A DNA stretch of 64,000 bases from Achatina immaculata. Lineage: Eukaryota > Mollusca > Gastropoda > Stylommatophora > Achatinidae. The stretch lies in contig CM019701.1 of assembly GCA_009760885.1 (NCBI GenBank), forward strand, positions 19,203,130 through 19,267,129, read 5' to 3'. The notes beneath the pieces are model-generated. The model ran no database searches. It saw only the letters and a program-made list of their open reading frames with translations, and had not been told where the DNA came from. Positions 33,330-44,779 of the stretch are shown here, piece by piece. Made by a program: the position numbers and the translations under genes. Position 1 is the stretch's first letter. Each line of letters starts with the position of its first letter.

Positions 33330-33540
33330 CTTGCTCTTGTTCCGCTGATGTGTAAAACTCTGAAAACAGCGCCTCGTTTTCCAGGCCGGATGTCTCTGCT
33401 TGCAATGAACCGCCAAGTAAAGGTGACCTCTGACCCTAATTTTAGTGTGTGTATGTGGGTTTATTGTTGTTCTTGTTCTACTTGACGAAGACTTCAACGT
33501 CGAAATACTGGACTTTTGTGTGCTGTTCATTTTGACAGGT
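33330..33540 (+). mobile_element. Penelope-like 3' remnant with GAC/GTC hairpin
   Basis: TTGACGAAGACTTCAACGTC followed by GAAATACTGGA parallels the hairpin-GAAA-TA-TGGA arrangement at the 3' ends of the Penelope-like copies at 4.9-6.3 kb and 15.3-16.2 kb. Preceding residues (PLMCKTLKTAPRFPGRMSLL) look like an eroded ORF. Class assignment is tentative. Confidence 0.4.
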
Positions 33541-33769
33541 TTAGATGTTTATGTCTGGTTATACTGAAGCTGTGAGGCATCCAGTGGTATTCTTACTTTC
33601 TACTATCTCTAAAGAAAGCAAAGACTGGCTCATACTCATATATGACATTGTAAAACTGTTTTTCACTGTTTGAGACACAATCTATACGTGTCATCTTCGT
33701 GGCGTAGAAAAGCCGCTTTTTTTCTTATTTTTGATACAATTTCAACTTTGCATTTTGTCTTCTTTCGTT

Positions 33770-33800
33770 CGCGCTCTCTCTCTCCCTCCCTCTCTCTCTT

Positions 33801-33838
<38 letters not shown>

Positions 33839-33898
33839 CCTCTTTCTTTCTCTCTCTTTCTCTCTCTCTTTCTCTTTCTCTCTCTCTCTCTTTCCCTC

Positions 33899-33933
<35 letters not shown>

Positions 33934-34060
33934 GCTCCATGCCAATCAGGGATTATCTTCATTGATTTCCACAACCACCTGTCCTTAGCTCTTTCTATAA
34001 GCTGTGTTTTGGACTGTGCTCTGTGCCACTCTTTTAGTCCTTCAAGTAGGCCTGTACATT
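33770..34060 (-). mobile_element. LINE-k C-terminal fragment with long (GA)n tract
   Basis: The minus strand at 34060-33935 reads CTGLLEGLKEWHRAQSKTQL, IERAKDRWLWKSM and is followed directly by about 165 bases of (GA)n/(GGA)n/(GAAA)n (33935-33770). The tract sits where the 3' tail belongs, so it probably grew from it. Open frames through it (R/E or L/S) are composition artefacts. Confidence 0.65.
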
Positions 34061-34209
34061 TCAATGACTGATTCTTGGGAAGCTATACTTGTGGTTTCCC
34101 CTTGCCTTCCAACAGATTTGTCTGAGGTTTACTCCATTAGCTCTGTCAAGAGTCTAACCCAAGAGGGAGCAGCTGGTTTGAAATCAGAGTTTTCATTCTT
34201 CTAGATGAG

Positions 34210-34420
34210 CTGCCGAAGACGAATACAGTCTTGGAAGGATACATAATGGGAAAAAGAAAGTGAGGAAGACCAAGACGAAGATGGTTGCAAGACATCGTTG
34301 ATGATCTGCAAATGGATGTACCAGCAGCAGGGCATCTTGCTTACAACTAAGAGGCCTAGAGGAGTGCTGTTAGTTAGGCAAAGTTCAGCAAGGGACATGC
34401 AAATGACTGACTGACTGAGA
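34210..34420 (+). mobile_element. LINE-c 3' end with (TGAC)n tail
   Basis: Decayed plus-strand copy: TVLEGYIMGKRK(stop)GRPRRR, LQDIVDDLQMDV, AAGHLAYN, KFSKGHAND then GACTGACTGACTGA. Confidence 0.85.
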
Positions 34421-34964
34421 GACCTGCCATCTAAGGCTCACGAACCCCGTCTACCCGAAGCAAAACAGTTTTAAGGCGCCATGCTCTCGCCTTCGTCCTT
34501 TCTCCTGTCTGTTTGAAACAGTCCCACCACGTGAAGGTCAGGACTGGACTTCTGCTGGCAGAGTCTGTGTGAGACGCACGTCTTAAGGGGCATTTACATT
34601 GAGAGGCATCTTTCGTTACTGTTGCTAATATTTTTCAATGTAACCAATGCTGCCTTGTGTTCTGTACTGTTGACGTAACTCCAGTCATTTATATTTTGCT
34701 GTCGTTCACAATGGTGTAACTATCTTAATTGCTGTTATTTTACTGTCACCTCAGATTACCAGCATCCTAATACATCCACCCCCATTATTTCCTTTTTTTT
34801 ATTTATTTGAAACAGATAAAGTTCCCATTATGTTTCAACTGTATGAGGACAAGATTTCACGTTATTAAAAGTTACCTTTGTCTAACTCCCGACTTTTATT
34901 ATTTGATATTTCCTATGTCCTTCTTGTTCTTTCTTGTTGCTTCTCTGTTAATTCCATTACATGT

Positions 34965-35258
34965 TTATGATACCTCTCATATCACTTCATTGTAAGTATT
35001 TGTGCGACATGCTCTTAATAATTCTCATATCACTACAATGTAAGTATTTGTGCCACATGTTCATAATAATTCTTATATCACTACAGTGTAAGTATTTGTG
35101 GCACATGTTCATAATAATTCTTATATCACTACAGTGTAAGTATTTGTGGCACATGTTCATAATATTTCTTATATCACTAAATTTGTATATATTTGTGCCA
35201 CATGTTCATAATAATTCTTATATCACTACATTGTAAATATTTGTGGCACATGTTCATG
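34965..35258. repeat. 48-bp minisatellite
   Basis: Six copies of CATGTTCATAATAATTCTTA TATCACTACAGTGTAAGTAT TTGTGGCA; units differ by few bases, the fifth most. Confidence 0.93.
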
Positions 35259-35259
35259 T

Positions 35260-36000
35260 TTCAATCTTTCGCAGCTGAATAAGCTTTGTCTGCACTCTGG
35301 AATCATTTTATTATCATATTTAATATAAAAACAGCATTTATGTTCATTCTTTATTCAACAAAACAAAATTATTATTTAGCTGATAACATTTAAAATCATT
35401 CGTTGTTAAATCTTCAGGTTAAATTATAAGATAGTGAAAGCGTTCCGTGGTTTTTTCTTTGTTTTGTTATTTATGTGGTAGTGCGATGGAAATGACATAG
35501 ACAGATTAGATGTTATATATGTTTCAGACCGTAAGTAGAAAAAAGCATTAAGCTTTTCTATGTTAAGATCATATGAAACCATAATTGCTTCTTTTGTGAT
35601 CTTTCTTTTCTTGCATTTGAGTACATTTCTGGCGTCAGTTTATAAGTTTGTTTATTACGTTAAAAAGAAAATCATGTAGCGAAACGAAACATACAAGACA
35701 TCGACACAGTAAGCAGGGAAGTGAACAGTTCACTATGAACATTAATATAATAATTGTGTTATGAACAATGATTCTTCATTTATTTCAGATTTCTTCTTTC
35801 TTTCTTTCTTTCTTTTTTAATACTGCTACTGAGTGCGGGTAAAGAAGAAAAACTGTTGCGAGAGAGAAGTGGGCGTAGAAGGGAAAGAATAGCGAGGCTG
35901 AGTGAGAAAGTCAGAAAATAGTTACAATAAGGACTATAACTGTGGTTAAAGGGAGTTAATAATTTTATAAAAATATATCAGATATCAAATACAGCGACAG
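35260..36000. other. Intergenic AT-rich stretch
   Basis: No coding motif, element end or tandem array recognised apart from (TTTC)n at 35793-35815. Confidence 0.5.
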
Positions 36001-36046
36001 AAGGTGACACAAAAACATCACTGGACTATGTTTAATTTCTTTTTCT

Positions 36047-36227
36047 CTGTCCAACTATTTCTTTATTTTACAGTCCCACTATTTCTTTATTTTGTAGTCC
36101 CACTATTTCTTTATTTTATAGTCTCACTATTTCTTTATTTTATAGTACCACTATTTCTTTCTTTTATAGTCTCACTGTTTCTTTATTTTATAGTCTCACT
36201 ATTTTTTTATTTTATAGTCCCACTACT
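36047..36227. repeat. 24-bp minisatellite
   Basis: About seven copies of TTTCTTTATTTTATAGTCTC ACTA. In frame it reads as a hydrophobic F-L-Y-F-I-V repeat; not a gene. Confidence 0.93.
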
Positions 36228-37084
36228 GCCATTCATGTACTATAATAATTTTCCTATTCTGAGGGAAAGACTATGAAACACTGGCATTTTCACATCGAAT
36301 ATTTCACCACGAAAAATCACGGAAACCAATATGACCAAAGATACCATTAACAAATGTCAGAAGAAAGATACAAAGAAAATCTGGGGTCCACAGTTTAATA
36401 TAACAGCATTCTTTTAAAAAACAGAAATTGAATGCCATGAGTTAATGATTAAAGACACATTCTTCCACATTAAGAGTAAATCATATTACTAATTCTATGA
36501 AGTTCAGCTTATGGGAGGCAATCGTGTATATTATTGTTTGGGGGCACATAATGCCCTTGGTTTGCAGGCATCTTTGCACTTCGGGAGGGCAAGTCTTCAG
36601 AGGCTTTGAGAACGATCACGTGATTTTGGGTCTCGTGACGGCGTGGTTTTGGGCTGAGTAAGTTAGTGTTCGTCTGGCTGTGACGCAGCGTGGTTGTGTG
36701 TAGCCGTTGTGATCAACATGTAATCTTGTTGGTACTTTCTGCAAAAATTATCTTTGTTTTTCTCTCTTTTTTTTTTTTTGGTAGTTGGTACGCTTCTTGG
36801 TTGTATGCTTGATTTCCTTATGGCAGGGCAACCTGCCGGCATACCATCATTGTTTTTTTTTTGTGAGTCATTATTTGCCATTTTCATCCAGTCCATCCAT
36901 TAAACGTCTTTGCTGAAATGTTAGGCCAAGTTGTTGAGTTGCAAGGCGTATTGTGTCAGCTAATAGTTGTTGTAGAGCTTGGGTTATGTCTGAGAGCTGA
37001 AGACAGCATTTATCTATTTCAGATTGGAAAGTGTTCAAAATAAGTTGGACTGATTTTAGACAACTCTCTCTAACGTGTTGTAAA

Positions 37085-37280
37085 ATTCGTCTTTTTTACA
37101 TGAGATGAAGGAAACAAGACCAAGGGGCAGACCAAAGACAGAGATGGAAAGACAACATAGAAGAAGATATAAAAGAAATTGGTGTCACTAACTGGAGAGA
37201 GGAGATTAGGAATAGAGAGGAGTGGAGGCGAACTTTATCTGCAACAATGAGCCTTAATGGCTCGGAAAGCTGAAGAAGAA
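37085..37280 (+). mobile_element. LINE-i C-terminal fragment
   Basis: Plus strand, with shifts: KQDQGADQRQRWKDNIEEDI-like; readable pieces are RPRGRPKTEM, RWKDNIEEDIKEIGVTNWRE, EIRNREEWRRTL, then GAAGAAGAAGATG tail. LINE C-terminal style, single fragment. Confidence 0.6.
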
Positions 37281-37479
37281 GATGAATTTAGTTTTGGCTA
37301 CCGTTAATAGCAACACCGATACCGCTTCAGTTTGGTCCCTAGTGAAGAGGCACATACTGCTTCAAGCAATCAGGTTACGCCAATCAATTTGTTTCTTTTT
37401 TTGTTGTTGATAACCTGGAAACTGTGAACTGGTATTCGTTGCAGCAGGCGTTGTAATTATCTTGCATGCCAGGCATTAT

Positions 37480-38085
37480 ATATGTGATGTTGTTTACTGT
37501 GCCTGGCTTTAATATCAGATACCACTTCTGTGATGTTGTTTATAGTGATTGGCTTTTATATCAGGGGCTGGCTAGCGTAGTGGTTAGAGCACTCGTCTAG
37601 CAACCAAATGGTCGAGGGTTCGAATCCCCAGCTGAGCAGGATTTTTTTTCCGACCAATACGGCCCCGAGGTCGACCCAGCCTCGTAAAATGGGTACCAAA
37701 GAAAATCTGGGAAGTAAAGGCAGCGAGGAAAGGAACTGGTCACCCTACCTCATACGCTGATGACCCAGCATAATGAGGTCTCTAACGCTTCACCCCCTAC
37801 GGCATTTGCTATGGGACTATCTTTACTTTTACTTTTTATATCAGATACCACGTCTATGATGTGGTTTACAGTGGCTGACTTTAATATCAGATACAGCATC
37901 TGTGATATGGTTTTACAGTCGTTCGCTTGAGTATTAGATACCACTGTGTTGCTGTTTACAGTGGTTAACTTTAATATAAGATATCACGTCTGTGATGTGG
38001 TTTACAGTGGTTAACTTTAATATCAGGTACCACGTCTGTGATGTGGTTTACAGCGGTTCATCTGAATATCAGATATCACATCTAC
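37480..38085. repeat. Minisatellite of about 47 bp, split by a SINE
   Basis: Copies of ATATCAGATACCACGTCTGT GATGTGGTTTACAGTGGTTAACTTTA flank both sides of the SINE at 37564-37835, so the array existed before the SINE arrived. The two halves differ in length and base changes. Confidence 0.8.
37564..37835 (+). mobile_element. tRNA-derived SINE with TSD
   Basis: Starts GGGGCTGGCTAGCGTAGTGG (A box TAGCGTAGTGGTTAGAGCAC), B box GAGGGTTCGAATCCCC, body with CTCGTAAAATGGGTACCAAA and CTGGTCACCCTACCTCATAC, end CTATCTTTACTTTTACTTTT. Flanked by TTTTATATCAG (37553-37563 and about 37837-37847). tRNA origin is plain, but the acceptor stem is not closed, so it is not a tRNA gene. Confidence 0.92.
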
Positions 38086-38265
38086 GTGATCTGTGACGAA
38101 TATTGGATCTGCATGATCTGCAGCCAATATTTGTTCTACATGATCTGGGCCAAACTTTACTCTACATTATCTGCGGCCAATCTTTGCTCCACATTATCTG
38201 CGACTAAACTATACTCTACATGATCTGTGGCCAGTCTTTGTTCTATATGATCTGTGTTCAATCAG
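38086..38265. repeat. 27-bp minisatellite
   Basis: Six to seven copies of GATCTGCGGCCAATCTTTGC TCTACAT, directly after the 47-bp array. Confidence 0.88.
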
Positions 38266-38869
38266 TTTTGGAGATAACTAATAACACTTTTCGTAATTGT
38301 TTATAAATCTTATAATTTCATTTAATTTCCTCTTATATTTTAATGTTAGCGTACATTTCTCTTAAATTACACTTTTGTGAATCCCGTTGATATTATAGCC
38401 ATTATCATTGTTTACACGGAAGTCAAAATCGTTATTGCTCTCAAACTAATAATCATTTTACATATCTTAATCTGTAGCAGAATATATAACGAAGGGGAAT
38501 AATTTTGAAACATCTTTGCAAATTTAAGGCCCCTCGTTTGCTTTTGTACTGATTGTTGGCCTTTTCATTGTAATCTCCCTTTGAAGCGTGCTTCGCCTCT
38601 AGCGCATGAATTTAACACAGTTTTAGCAAGAAATCTGCACTTCTTAGTCAGTCTGTGTGGAAAGTTTGTCTCGTTTGGTTGTAGTTTTCCTAGTAGTTTA
38701 GTTGTATGCGTGATCTTGGTAGTTAATCGTAGATAGTGAGTCGTTTGTGCCAGCTGTCTGTTCTTGTGGCGGTCAATGTTATTCTGCTACGGTTTAGCCA
38801 CTCGGGAATGTGTATTTCCTGCTGAATCTGTCCAGATGCTGCTCGACCACTTTATCAGAGTTCATGTTT

Positions 38870-39300
38870 TTATATCATCATCTTGTCTTGTCTTACCTCC
38901 TTCATCATATGCATTTCGGTGTTGAGGGGACTTCTTGACAGGGCTCTGTGATTTTCTTCATATAATGGGATGATTAATGTTTCTGTGATTTCCTCTCTCC
39001 ATCTCCCGCATGGGCGGCTTCTTCCTCTGTTACCTACAAATCTTAGTGTGAATGTTGTCTGTGATATACTGTCTGGTGGTAACCGTGTAACATGGCCAAA
39101 CCATTTGGCTTGTTGTTTCTGGATATAGTGTAATACTGGTGCTACTCCAACCTTTGCCCTGATGGTGTCATTTCTTATTTGGTCTCTTCTTGTCACAGTT
39201 AGTATTCTCCTTAAACATCTCATTTCTGTCGTGATGGTTTTTCTTTTGTTCGTGGCTGTTAGCGTCCATGTTTGACAGTGATAGCTATCTATGCTATCAA
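38870..39300 (-). mobile_element. LINE-d C-terminal fragment
   Basis: The minus strand has an open 117-codon segment: MRCLRRILTVTRRDQIRNDT, IRAKVGVAPVLHYIQKQQAK, WFGHVTRLPPDSISQTTFTL, RFVGNRGRSRPCGRWREEIT. This is the best-preserved LINE-d end in the window. Upstream (39223-39300) SW.LTATNKRKTI-like residues precede it. A (CAT)n run follows at 39305-39333. Confidence 0.85.
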
Positions 39301-39424
39301 TCCTATCATCATCATCATCATCATCATCATCATGTTCAGATTAAACATTGAGTGTTTAGCTTAACAGCTGATTTCGTGATTCTTAGATCACTGTAACAAC
39401 GCTGGTGTTTGTCGTTCTGGGTTG

Positions 39425-39555
39425 CCTACGAAGAGAATATCATTTGTGGGATCTGTTTATCATTTGCGGGATCTGTTTATTGTTTACAGTATCTGTATGT
39501 CATTTGCAGGATATATGTATCATTTGCGGGATCTTTGTATCATTTAGGGCATCTG
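39425..39555. repeat. Minisatellite of about 24 bp
   Basis: Five imperfect copies of TATCATTTGCGGGATCTGTT. Confidence 0.8.
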
Positions 39556-39934
39556 TGTGTGTATATGTGTGCACGCTGTATTACGTTTGTCAGTTTGTTT
39601 TCTGTTTCAGTTGACATCCATGCGGTAACATAATTGAACGCTCGTCACAAACTGCAATGTTTGGTGCAGTTCTGCTGCAGTAAATCTTTTCTGTTATCAA
39701 GACTCATATCAACACTGGCCGTAAACAGTTACCGTACTCATTATTCTTATCACAGCCACACGTAAAAATCAGTGTAGTCACTGTGTGTACGTTAAAACAT
39801 TAAGACCAGACAACACATCCTCAAAGATCGCTGACCATCTTTATTATAATTATGGACGTCACTTCCTGTATGTAATGATTACACGCCAGCATAAGAACTG
39901 AAAAACAATACAATGAAATGAGAGAAAGTAAACT

Positions 39935-40990
39935 TCTTTCTTCTTCTTCTTCTTCTTCTTCTTATCTGTTTGCTTTTGCCGTTAGTGTTGCAAAGAATTT
40001 CAGACATTGGTCCAGTGCATGGTGAGAGGCCTGGGTAGCTGTCATGTTATGTTTACTCAGTGTATCTTCCACTCCATCTATCCACCTTGGTAGCTGCCAT
40101 GTTATGTTTACTCAGTGTATCTTCCACCCCATCCATCCACCTTGGTAGCTGTCATGTTATGTTTACTCAGTGTATCTTCCACCCCATCCATCCACCTTGG
40201 TAGCTGTCATGTTATGTTTACTCAGTGTATCTTCCACCCCATCCATCCACCTTGGTAGCTGTCATGTTATGTTTACTCAGTGTATCTTCCACCCCAACAA
40301 TCCACCTTGGTAGCTGTCATGTTATGTTTACTCAGTGTATCTTCCACCCCATCTATCCACCTTGGTAGCTATCATGTTATGTTTACTCAGTGTATCTTCC
40401 ACCCTATCTATCCACCTTGGTAGCTGCCATGTTATGTTTACTCAGTGTATCTTCCACCCCATCCATCCACCTTGGTAGTTGTCATGTTATGTTTACTCAG
40501 TGTATCTTCCACCCCATCCATCCACCTTGGTAGCTGCCATGTTATGTTTACTCAGTGTATCTTCCACCCCATCTATCCACCTTGGTAGCTGTCATGTTAT
40601 GTTTACTCAGTGTATCTTCCACCCCATCTATCCACCTTGGTAGCTGCCATGTTATGTTTACTCAGTGTATCTTCCACCCCATCTATCCACCTTGGTAGCT
40701 GCCATGTTATGTTTATTCAGTGTATCTTCTACCCCATCTATCCACTTTTTCCTTGGTCGTCCCTATGTCCAGATGTTTTCGAGTTGTACGCGCCTGCAGC
40801 TGGTTGGTCTGCATTTATGCCTATTAAATGCCCGAACCACTTAACTCTTCTTAAACTCTTCAAACTTAACTCTCATTTTCAATGTAGTCCTCGACAGATG
40901 TTGTTCCTTAAGTTGAGGTCTCACCCTAAATTTAATATCTCAGTATTCCCACAGGTGTTACGTTTATCTGGTACAATTACAAAACAGACA
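39935..40990 (-). mobile_element. LINE-f 3' part expanded by an internal 55-bp minisatellite
   Basis: The minus strand reads (with stops) a LINE C-terminus: WFGHL-like, GRPRKKWIDGVEDTL at 40760-40715, then the 55-bp array, then DTLSKHNMTATQASHHALDQ, CLKFFATLTAKANR stop at about 39965 and an (AAG)n tail (39940-39962). The array unit is itself the WIDGVEDTLSKHNMTAT segment, so the minisatellite was born inside the LINE coding region. Confidence 0.82.
40033..40748. repeat. 55-bp minisatellite inside LINE-f
   Basis: Thirteen copies of CTTGGTAGCTGTCATGTTAT GTTTACTCAGTGTATCTTCC ACCCCATCCATCCAC with 1-3 differences each. Confidence 0.96.
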
Positions 40991-41176
40991 TAGAGATACC
41001 TTTTACAAACACTAAACAATAAATTCTAAATAAAATCAATCCAGCGAAAATCAGTTCAGCGAGACAATAATAAAGAAAGTTCCGAATATTTAAGATACAT
41101 CTGAGCTTTCTTAAACTTTCACTTTAAGTAAGTGCTTGTTAACCAAATATATATATATAATCCAGATTTATGGAAA

Positions 41177-41373
41177 TTAAGGGGAAATAATGAAGACCGC
41201 TCTACAGCCCCTGAACACATTAATCTGACTGCCAAGTTTGCTGTAGGTGTCTCCCTCGACGCACGGGGTGTTTGAGTGTTGTGTGAGAACCGTGATCCTT
41301 TCAATGGGAACCCCAGCGTCACAGGTGTTCGGCTGAAAGTCGTAGCTGTCACACTGGATCTGTCTTGTTGTGC
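41177..41373 (-). CDS. Gene B exon 3: second DUF3011-like module and stop
   Basis: A 197-base last coding exon from acceptor TAATTTCAG to the TAA at 41179-41177. It encodes TTRQIQCDSYDFQPNTCDAG, VPIERITVLTQHSNTPCVEG, DTYSKLGSQINVFRGCRAVF, IISP. The order I-x-C-[DE]-S ... C ... HS..(P/S)C.EG..Y ... RGCRA-x-F matches the complete DUF3011 layout better than the exon 2 module does. The module pair probably arose by exon duplication, since each module is one phase-1 exon. No canonical AATAAA was found on this strand within about 180 bases after the stop. Confidence 0.76.
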
Positions 41374-41461
41374 CTGAAATTAGAGTCAGAGAGATCTTTA
41401 AAAAGGCCAGCCGGCCTGCAGTGAGAGGCTCGTGCGATATCAGGTTTGGTAGGAGCAAGAT

Positions 41462-41757
41462 CCACCGTAATCTGCGGTAGTTACATATAGCCTGTGGTTG
41501 TTACATATAACCTGTGGTTGTTACATATAATCTGTAGTTGTTACATATAATCTGTAGTTGTTACACATAATCTGTAGTTGTTACACATAATCTGTAGTTG
41601 TTACATATAACCTGTGGTTGTTACACATAATCTGTAGTTGTTACATATAACCTGTGGTTGTTACATATAATCTCCGGTTCTTATATATAATCTTTAGTTG
41701 TTACATGTAATCTGTGGCTGTTACATATCATCTTTGGTTGTTACATATATTCTCTGG
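41462..41757. repeat. 20-bp minisatellite
   Basis: About fourteen copies of TTGTTACATATAATCTGTAG, alternating with TTGTTACATATAACCTGTGG. In gene B intron 2, next to exon 3. Confidence 0.95.
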
Positions 41758-41794
41758 TGGTGGCGAATGTTTGCCTTATTCATTTTTCACTTGT

Positions 41795-42237
41795 GACTGG
41801 TTGGATCGCATATTGTTGTCTACCCTGGCCGTGAGTTATGACGGGGTGGATCGCATATTGTTGTCTACCCTGACCGTGAGTTATGACGGGGTGGATCGCA
41901 TATTGTTGTCTACCCTGGCCGTGAGTTATGACGGGCTGGATCGCATATTGTTGTCTACCCTGGCCGTGAGTTATGACGGGCTGGATCGCATATTGTTGTC
42001 TACCCTGGCCGTGAGTTATGACTGGTTGGATCGCATATTGTTGTCTACCCTGGCCGTGAGTTATGACTGGTTGGATCGCATATTGTTGTCTACCCTGGCC
42101 GTGAGTTATGACGGGCTGGATCGCATATTGTTGTCTACCCTGGCCGTGAGTTATGACTGGTTGGATCGCATATTGTTGTCTACCCTGGCCGTGAGTTATG
42201 ACTGGTTGGATCGCAAAGTGTCATTTACCCTGGCCTG
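41795..42237. repeat. 45-bp minisatellite
   Basis: Ten copies of GACTGGTTGGATCGCATATT GTTGTCTACCCTGGCCGTGA GTTAT. Unit variants GACTGGTTGG, GACGGGCTGG and GACGGGGTGG are clustered. The in-frame ORF (LDRILLSTLAVSYD repeats) is a by-product of unit length. Confidence 0.96.
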
Positions 42238-42842
42238 ATCATCTTTTTTTCTTATATTCTCAGTTCTCGCCTACGTCATTCAAACTTTCCTCACTCAAAG
42301 TTCAGAAGCTCAAAATTCAGACTTAGGCAACACTGCAATCGGTACAACCGCATACATGCTCCGCCTCATGCACCCAAGAGTAAGTTTGCTAATAGTTCCT
42401 GTCAAATATTAGTTGTTTACGATGTGTTTTCTGCCACACAGTTCAGATTTCCTGCCAGCACCTTTAATTTGTCCTAGCTCCAGAAGTCTCTTCAGATCTA
42501 CATTGTTCTTCCATTCCTGCTCTTCGTTTTCCCGCGTCTGTCTGAGGTGAGACAGGGTATTGGTCAGCTATGGTTCTCCATCTTTGAGGCTAACATGTCA
42601 GATATGAGTCCCTGATTACAAAAGAAAAAAAAAACGGACGTCTTCATGCCTAGCACAGTAGACACTTTGTGTAATATCAGCTGCCGGAGGGAATATGGTG
42701 AAACAAAAGGCAACAAATCAAACATAATGTAATATAAATCACACACATACACACTTATATATAACACATATGTATATACATATAACACACACATATATAC
42801 ACAAATATATAATATACGAGAATTATCAAACTATTAAGGTGC

Positions 42843-43725
42843 GTTATGTGTTCATAATGAAAAAATGCTGCACAGGTAACACAGGTACTGACTGGGTACA
42901 TGGGACCCAACTAGAAGATCTTGATTTTGCTGGTGACATAACTCTTATCAGTAATAATGTGAATTCCATGCAAGAAAAAACAGATAACCTGTCTTCACTG
43001 GCTAGCAAAATAGGACTTGAAATTAACAAGGACAAAACAAAAATAATGAAAATTCCTCTCAACCAAAATGGAAAAATACACATAGAAGGGACAGATATTG
43101 AAGACGTCAACCAATTTGCATACCTTGGCAGCTACATAGACCAGGATGGTGACACTAGAAAGGAAGTTAGGATCAGAATTGCAAAAGCAGTATCAATCTT
43201 CAAGAATCTTGAGAACATATGGAATTCAAAAGTTATAAGCACAAAAACCAAGTTAAGACTATTCAATTCAAATGTAATATCCACCCTCATTTATGCATGT
43301 GAAAGCTGGAAAACAACTAAAGAAATAGAAAAGAAATTAGACTCTTTTGAAAACAAATGCCTAAGGAAAATACTCGGCATCAAGTGGAACGAATTCAAGA
43401 ACAATGCAGAGATAAGACAGATGACTGAACAACAACCAGTCTCATGGGTGATCAGGAAAAGGAGATGGACATATGTTGGTCACTTGATAAGAAGAAATGA
43501 TCAGAGAATCCTAAAACAAGCTATCAAGTGGACCACAACAGGCCGAAGAAAAAGAGGCAGACCGCATGAAACTCTGAAGAGGACATTGTTAAGAGAGGCC
43601 AAATTAACAGGCATAAAACCCTTTGATGAGGTTGAAAGACTCGCCGAAGACAGGAAAAATTGGCGAACTACTTTGCGAGCCCTATGTGACGTTTAACGGC
43701 ACGGGAAGGATATAAGATATAAGAT
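42843..43725 (+). mobile_element. LINE-b 3' half in gene B intron 2
   Basis: A 280-codon stretch stays open: LEDLDFAGDITLISNNVNSM (the usual FADD is FAGD here), KTKIMKIPLNQNGKIHIEGT, FAYLGSYIDQDGDTRKEVRI, YACESWKTTKEIEKKLDSFE, WVIRKRRWTYVGHLIRRNDQ, GRRKRGRPHETLKRTLLREA, stop, then TTTAACGGCACGGGAAGGAT and ATAAGATATAAG. This is the most intact LINE-b C-terminus. The 5' end is truncated within RT. A weak TSD TGCGTT may flank it. Confidence 0.92.
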
Positions 43726-43903
43726 GCGTTCACGCAATGAACGTAACAGAGCTAAACGCAGAATACACATACGAGTAAAAAAAACTCTTTCGTCAACAAA
43801 CAATCATGTCAGTGTTCTTGATTTAAAAACAACAAACCTCTCATAGAACCAATCATTTTGGAAGTACATGGCTACAGGTCTGCGCTGTGACTTTAAAACT
43901 TAC

Positions 43904-44113
43904 CAGTTTCATAGCAAACGTTGAACGTAGCTCTACAGCCTCTGTCAGCGTACAAAATAGGGCCTTTGAATCCATATGAACTGGAACAGGAAGTTCTGGA
44001 ATGTCTCACCACAACTTCCACTGAGGTAATGTGGGAAGCGCCTGGTATTACTGTCTGCACGTACTTGTAGCTGTTGCTGTCTAACCTTTGTATGATGCAT
44101 TTATTCTCGGCCC
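43904..44113 (-). CDS. Gene B exon 2: first DUF3011-like module
   Basis: A 210-base symmetric phase-1 exon after acceptor GAAAAG (with a pyrimidine-rich stretch upstream), ending at donor GTAAGT. It encodes residues 19-88: WAENKCIIQRLDSNSYKYVQ, then GASHITSVEVVVRHSRTSCS, SSYGFKGPILYADRGCRATF, NVCYET. The core 'V.V..HS...C....YG......YADRGCRATF' resembles DUF3011, whose end is, as I recall, 'W(G)...IWVD.GCRA.F'. Function of that family is unknown; a carbohydrate or polymer binding role is a guess. Because the split codon makes Trp19, mature protein probably starts close to this exon. Confidence 0.72.
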
Positions 44114-44479
44114 CTTTTCGAAGAAAGTAAACGAAACATTAAAGCAGGTATGAAACTTTCCAAGTGGATTATCTGAAAGACGTTCTTAAAATATATCTCC
44201 ATCAAAGACGAGCTCGTCTAGGAACCTTATCCGAGGTTCTCCTACACTGGGGTGAGAGCTTAAGAACCTCCTGCTGTTAAAGCAGGTTACCAAGGACGGT
44301 CAGAAAGACAAGTAATGCAAGCTGAAAGAAGCCAGACTTGTAGAAGATATGTGGCTTGTTGCCACAGATGCAGGCTGTGTCCGTCAAACAAAGGTAGAGA
44401 TGTCCAGGAGGCAGGTGAGACAAGGTGGGGCAGAGAAAAGAAAAGTCGGATGAGAAACTTCCCTCATTCCTATATGTAT

Positions 44480-44525
44480 GCTCTCGATGATGATGATGAT
44501 GATGATGATGATGAAGAAGATGATG
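44480..44525. repeat. (GAT)n microsatellite
   Basis: Nine GAT triplets and a short GAAGAAGATGATGAT extension; the acid-rich ORF across it is an artefact. Confidence 0.9.
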
Positions 44526-44779
44526 ATACCCTACTTTCTCGACTTCCCTTGACCCTTGCCTTCCAACAAACAATTTACTTCGATATGTGAAGAATCGTTG
44601 TTATTGACTCACAAACCTCAATACGTTCATGGAAATCAGAGATGACATAACAAATTTAGACATGGCACACATATGTTAGGGAAAACCGTTAGGTTAGTAA
44701 TTCAGTTCCAGTAACCAGCGTTATAGCTTTTTTTTTTTTTGGACACGCCCGTTGTCTCGCTTTGCTCCCATTTTCGGCA

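Noticed and set aside
33663..34071. R/E-rich and L/S-rich frames over 133 codons on opposite strands
   Set aside because: Composition artefacts of a (GA)n/(CT)n tract at a LINE 3' end.
37564..37640. A tRNA gene
   Set aside because: A and B boxes are good, but the acceptor stem is not formed and the sequence continues into a SINE body with a TSD; the same holds at 6900-6976, 21380-21460, 28950-29010 and 32277-32335.
40033..40748. CRISPR-like regularly repeated units
   Set aside because: Direct head-to-tail repeats with no unique spacers, in a eukaryotic intron-rich context; a minisatellite.
42770..43696. A host protein-coding gene of 308 codons
   Set aside because: It is the LINE-b RT thumb and C-terminus with the LINE-b terminal motif and repeat tail; identical blocks occur at 59.9-63.1 kb and elsewhere.
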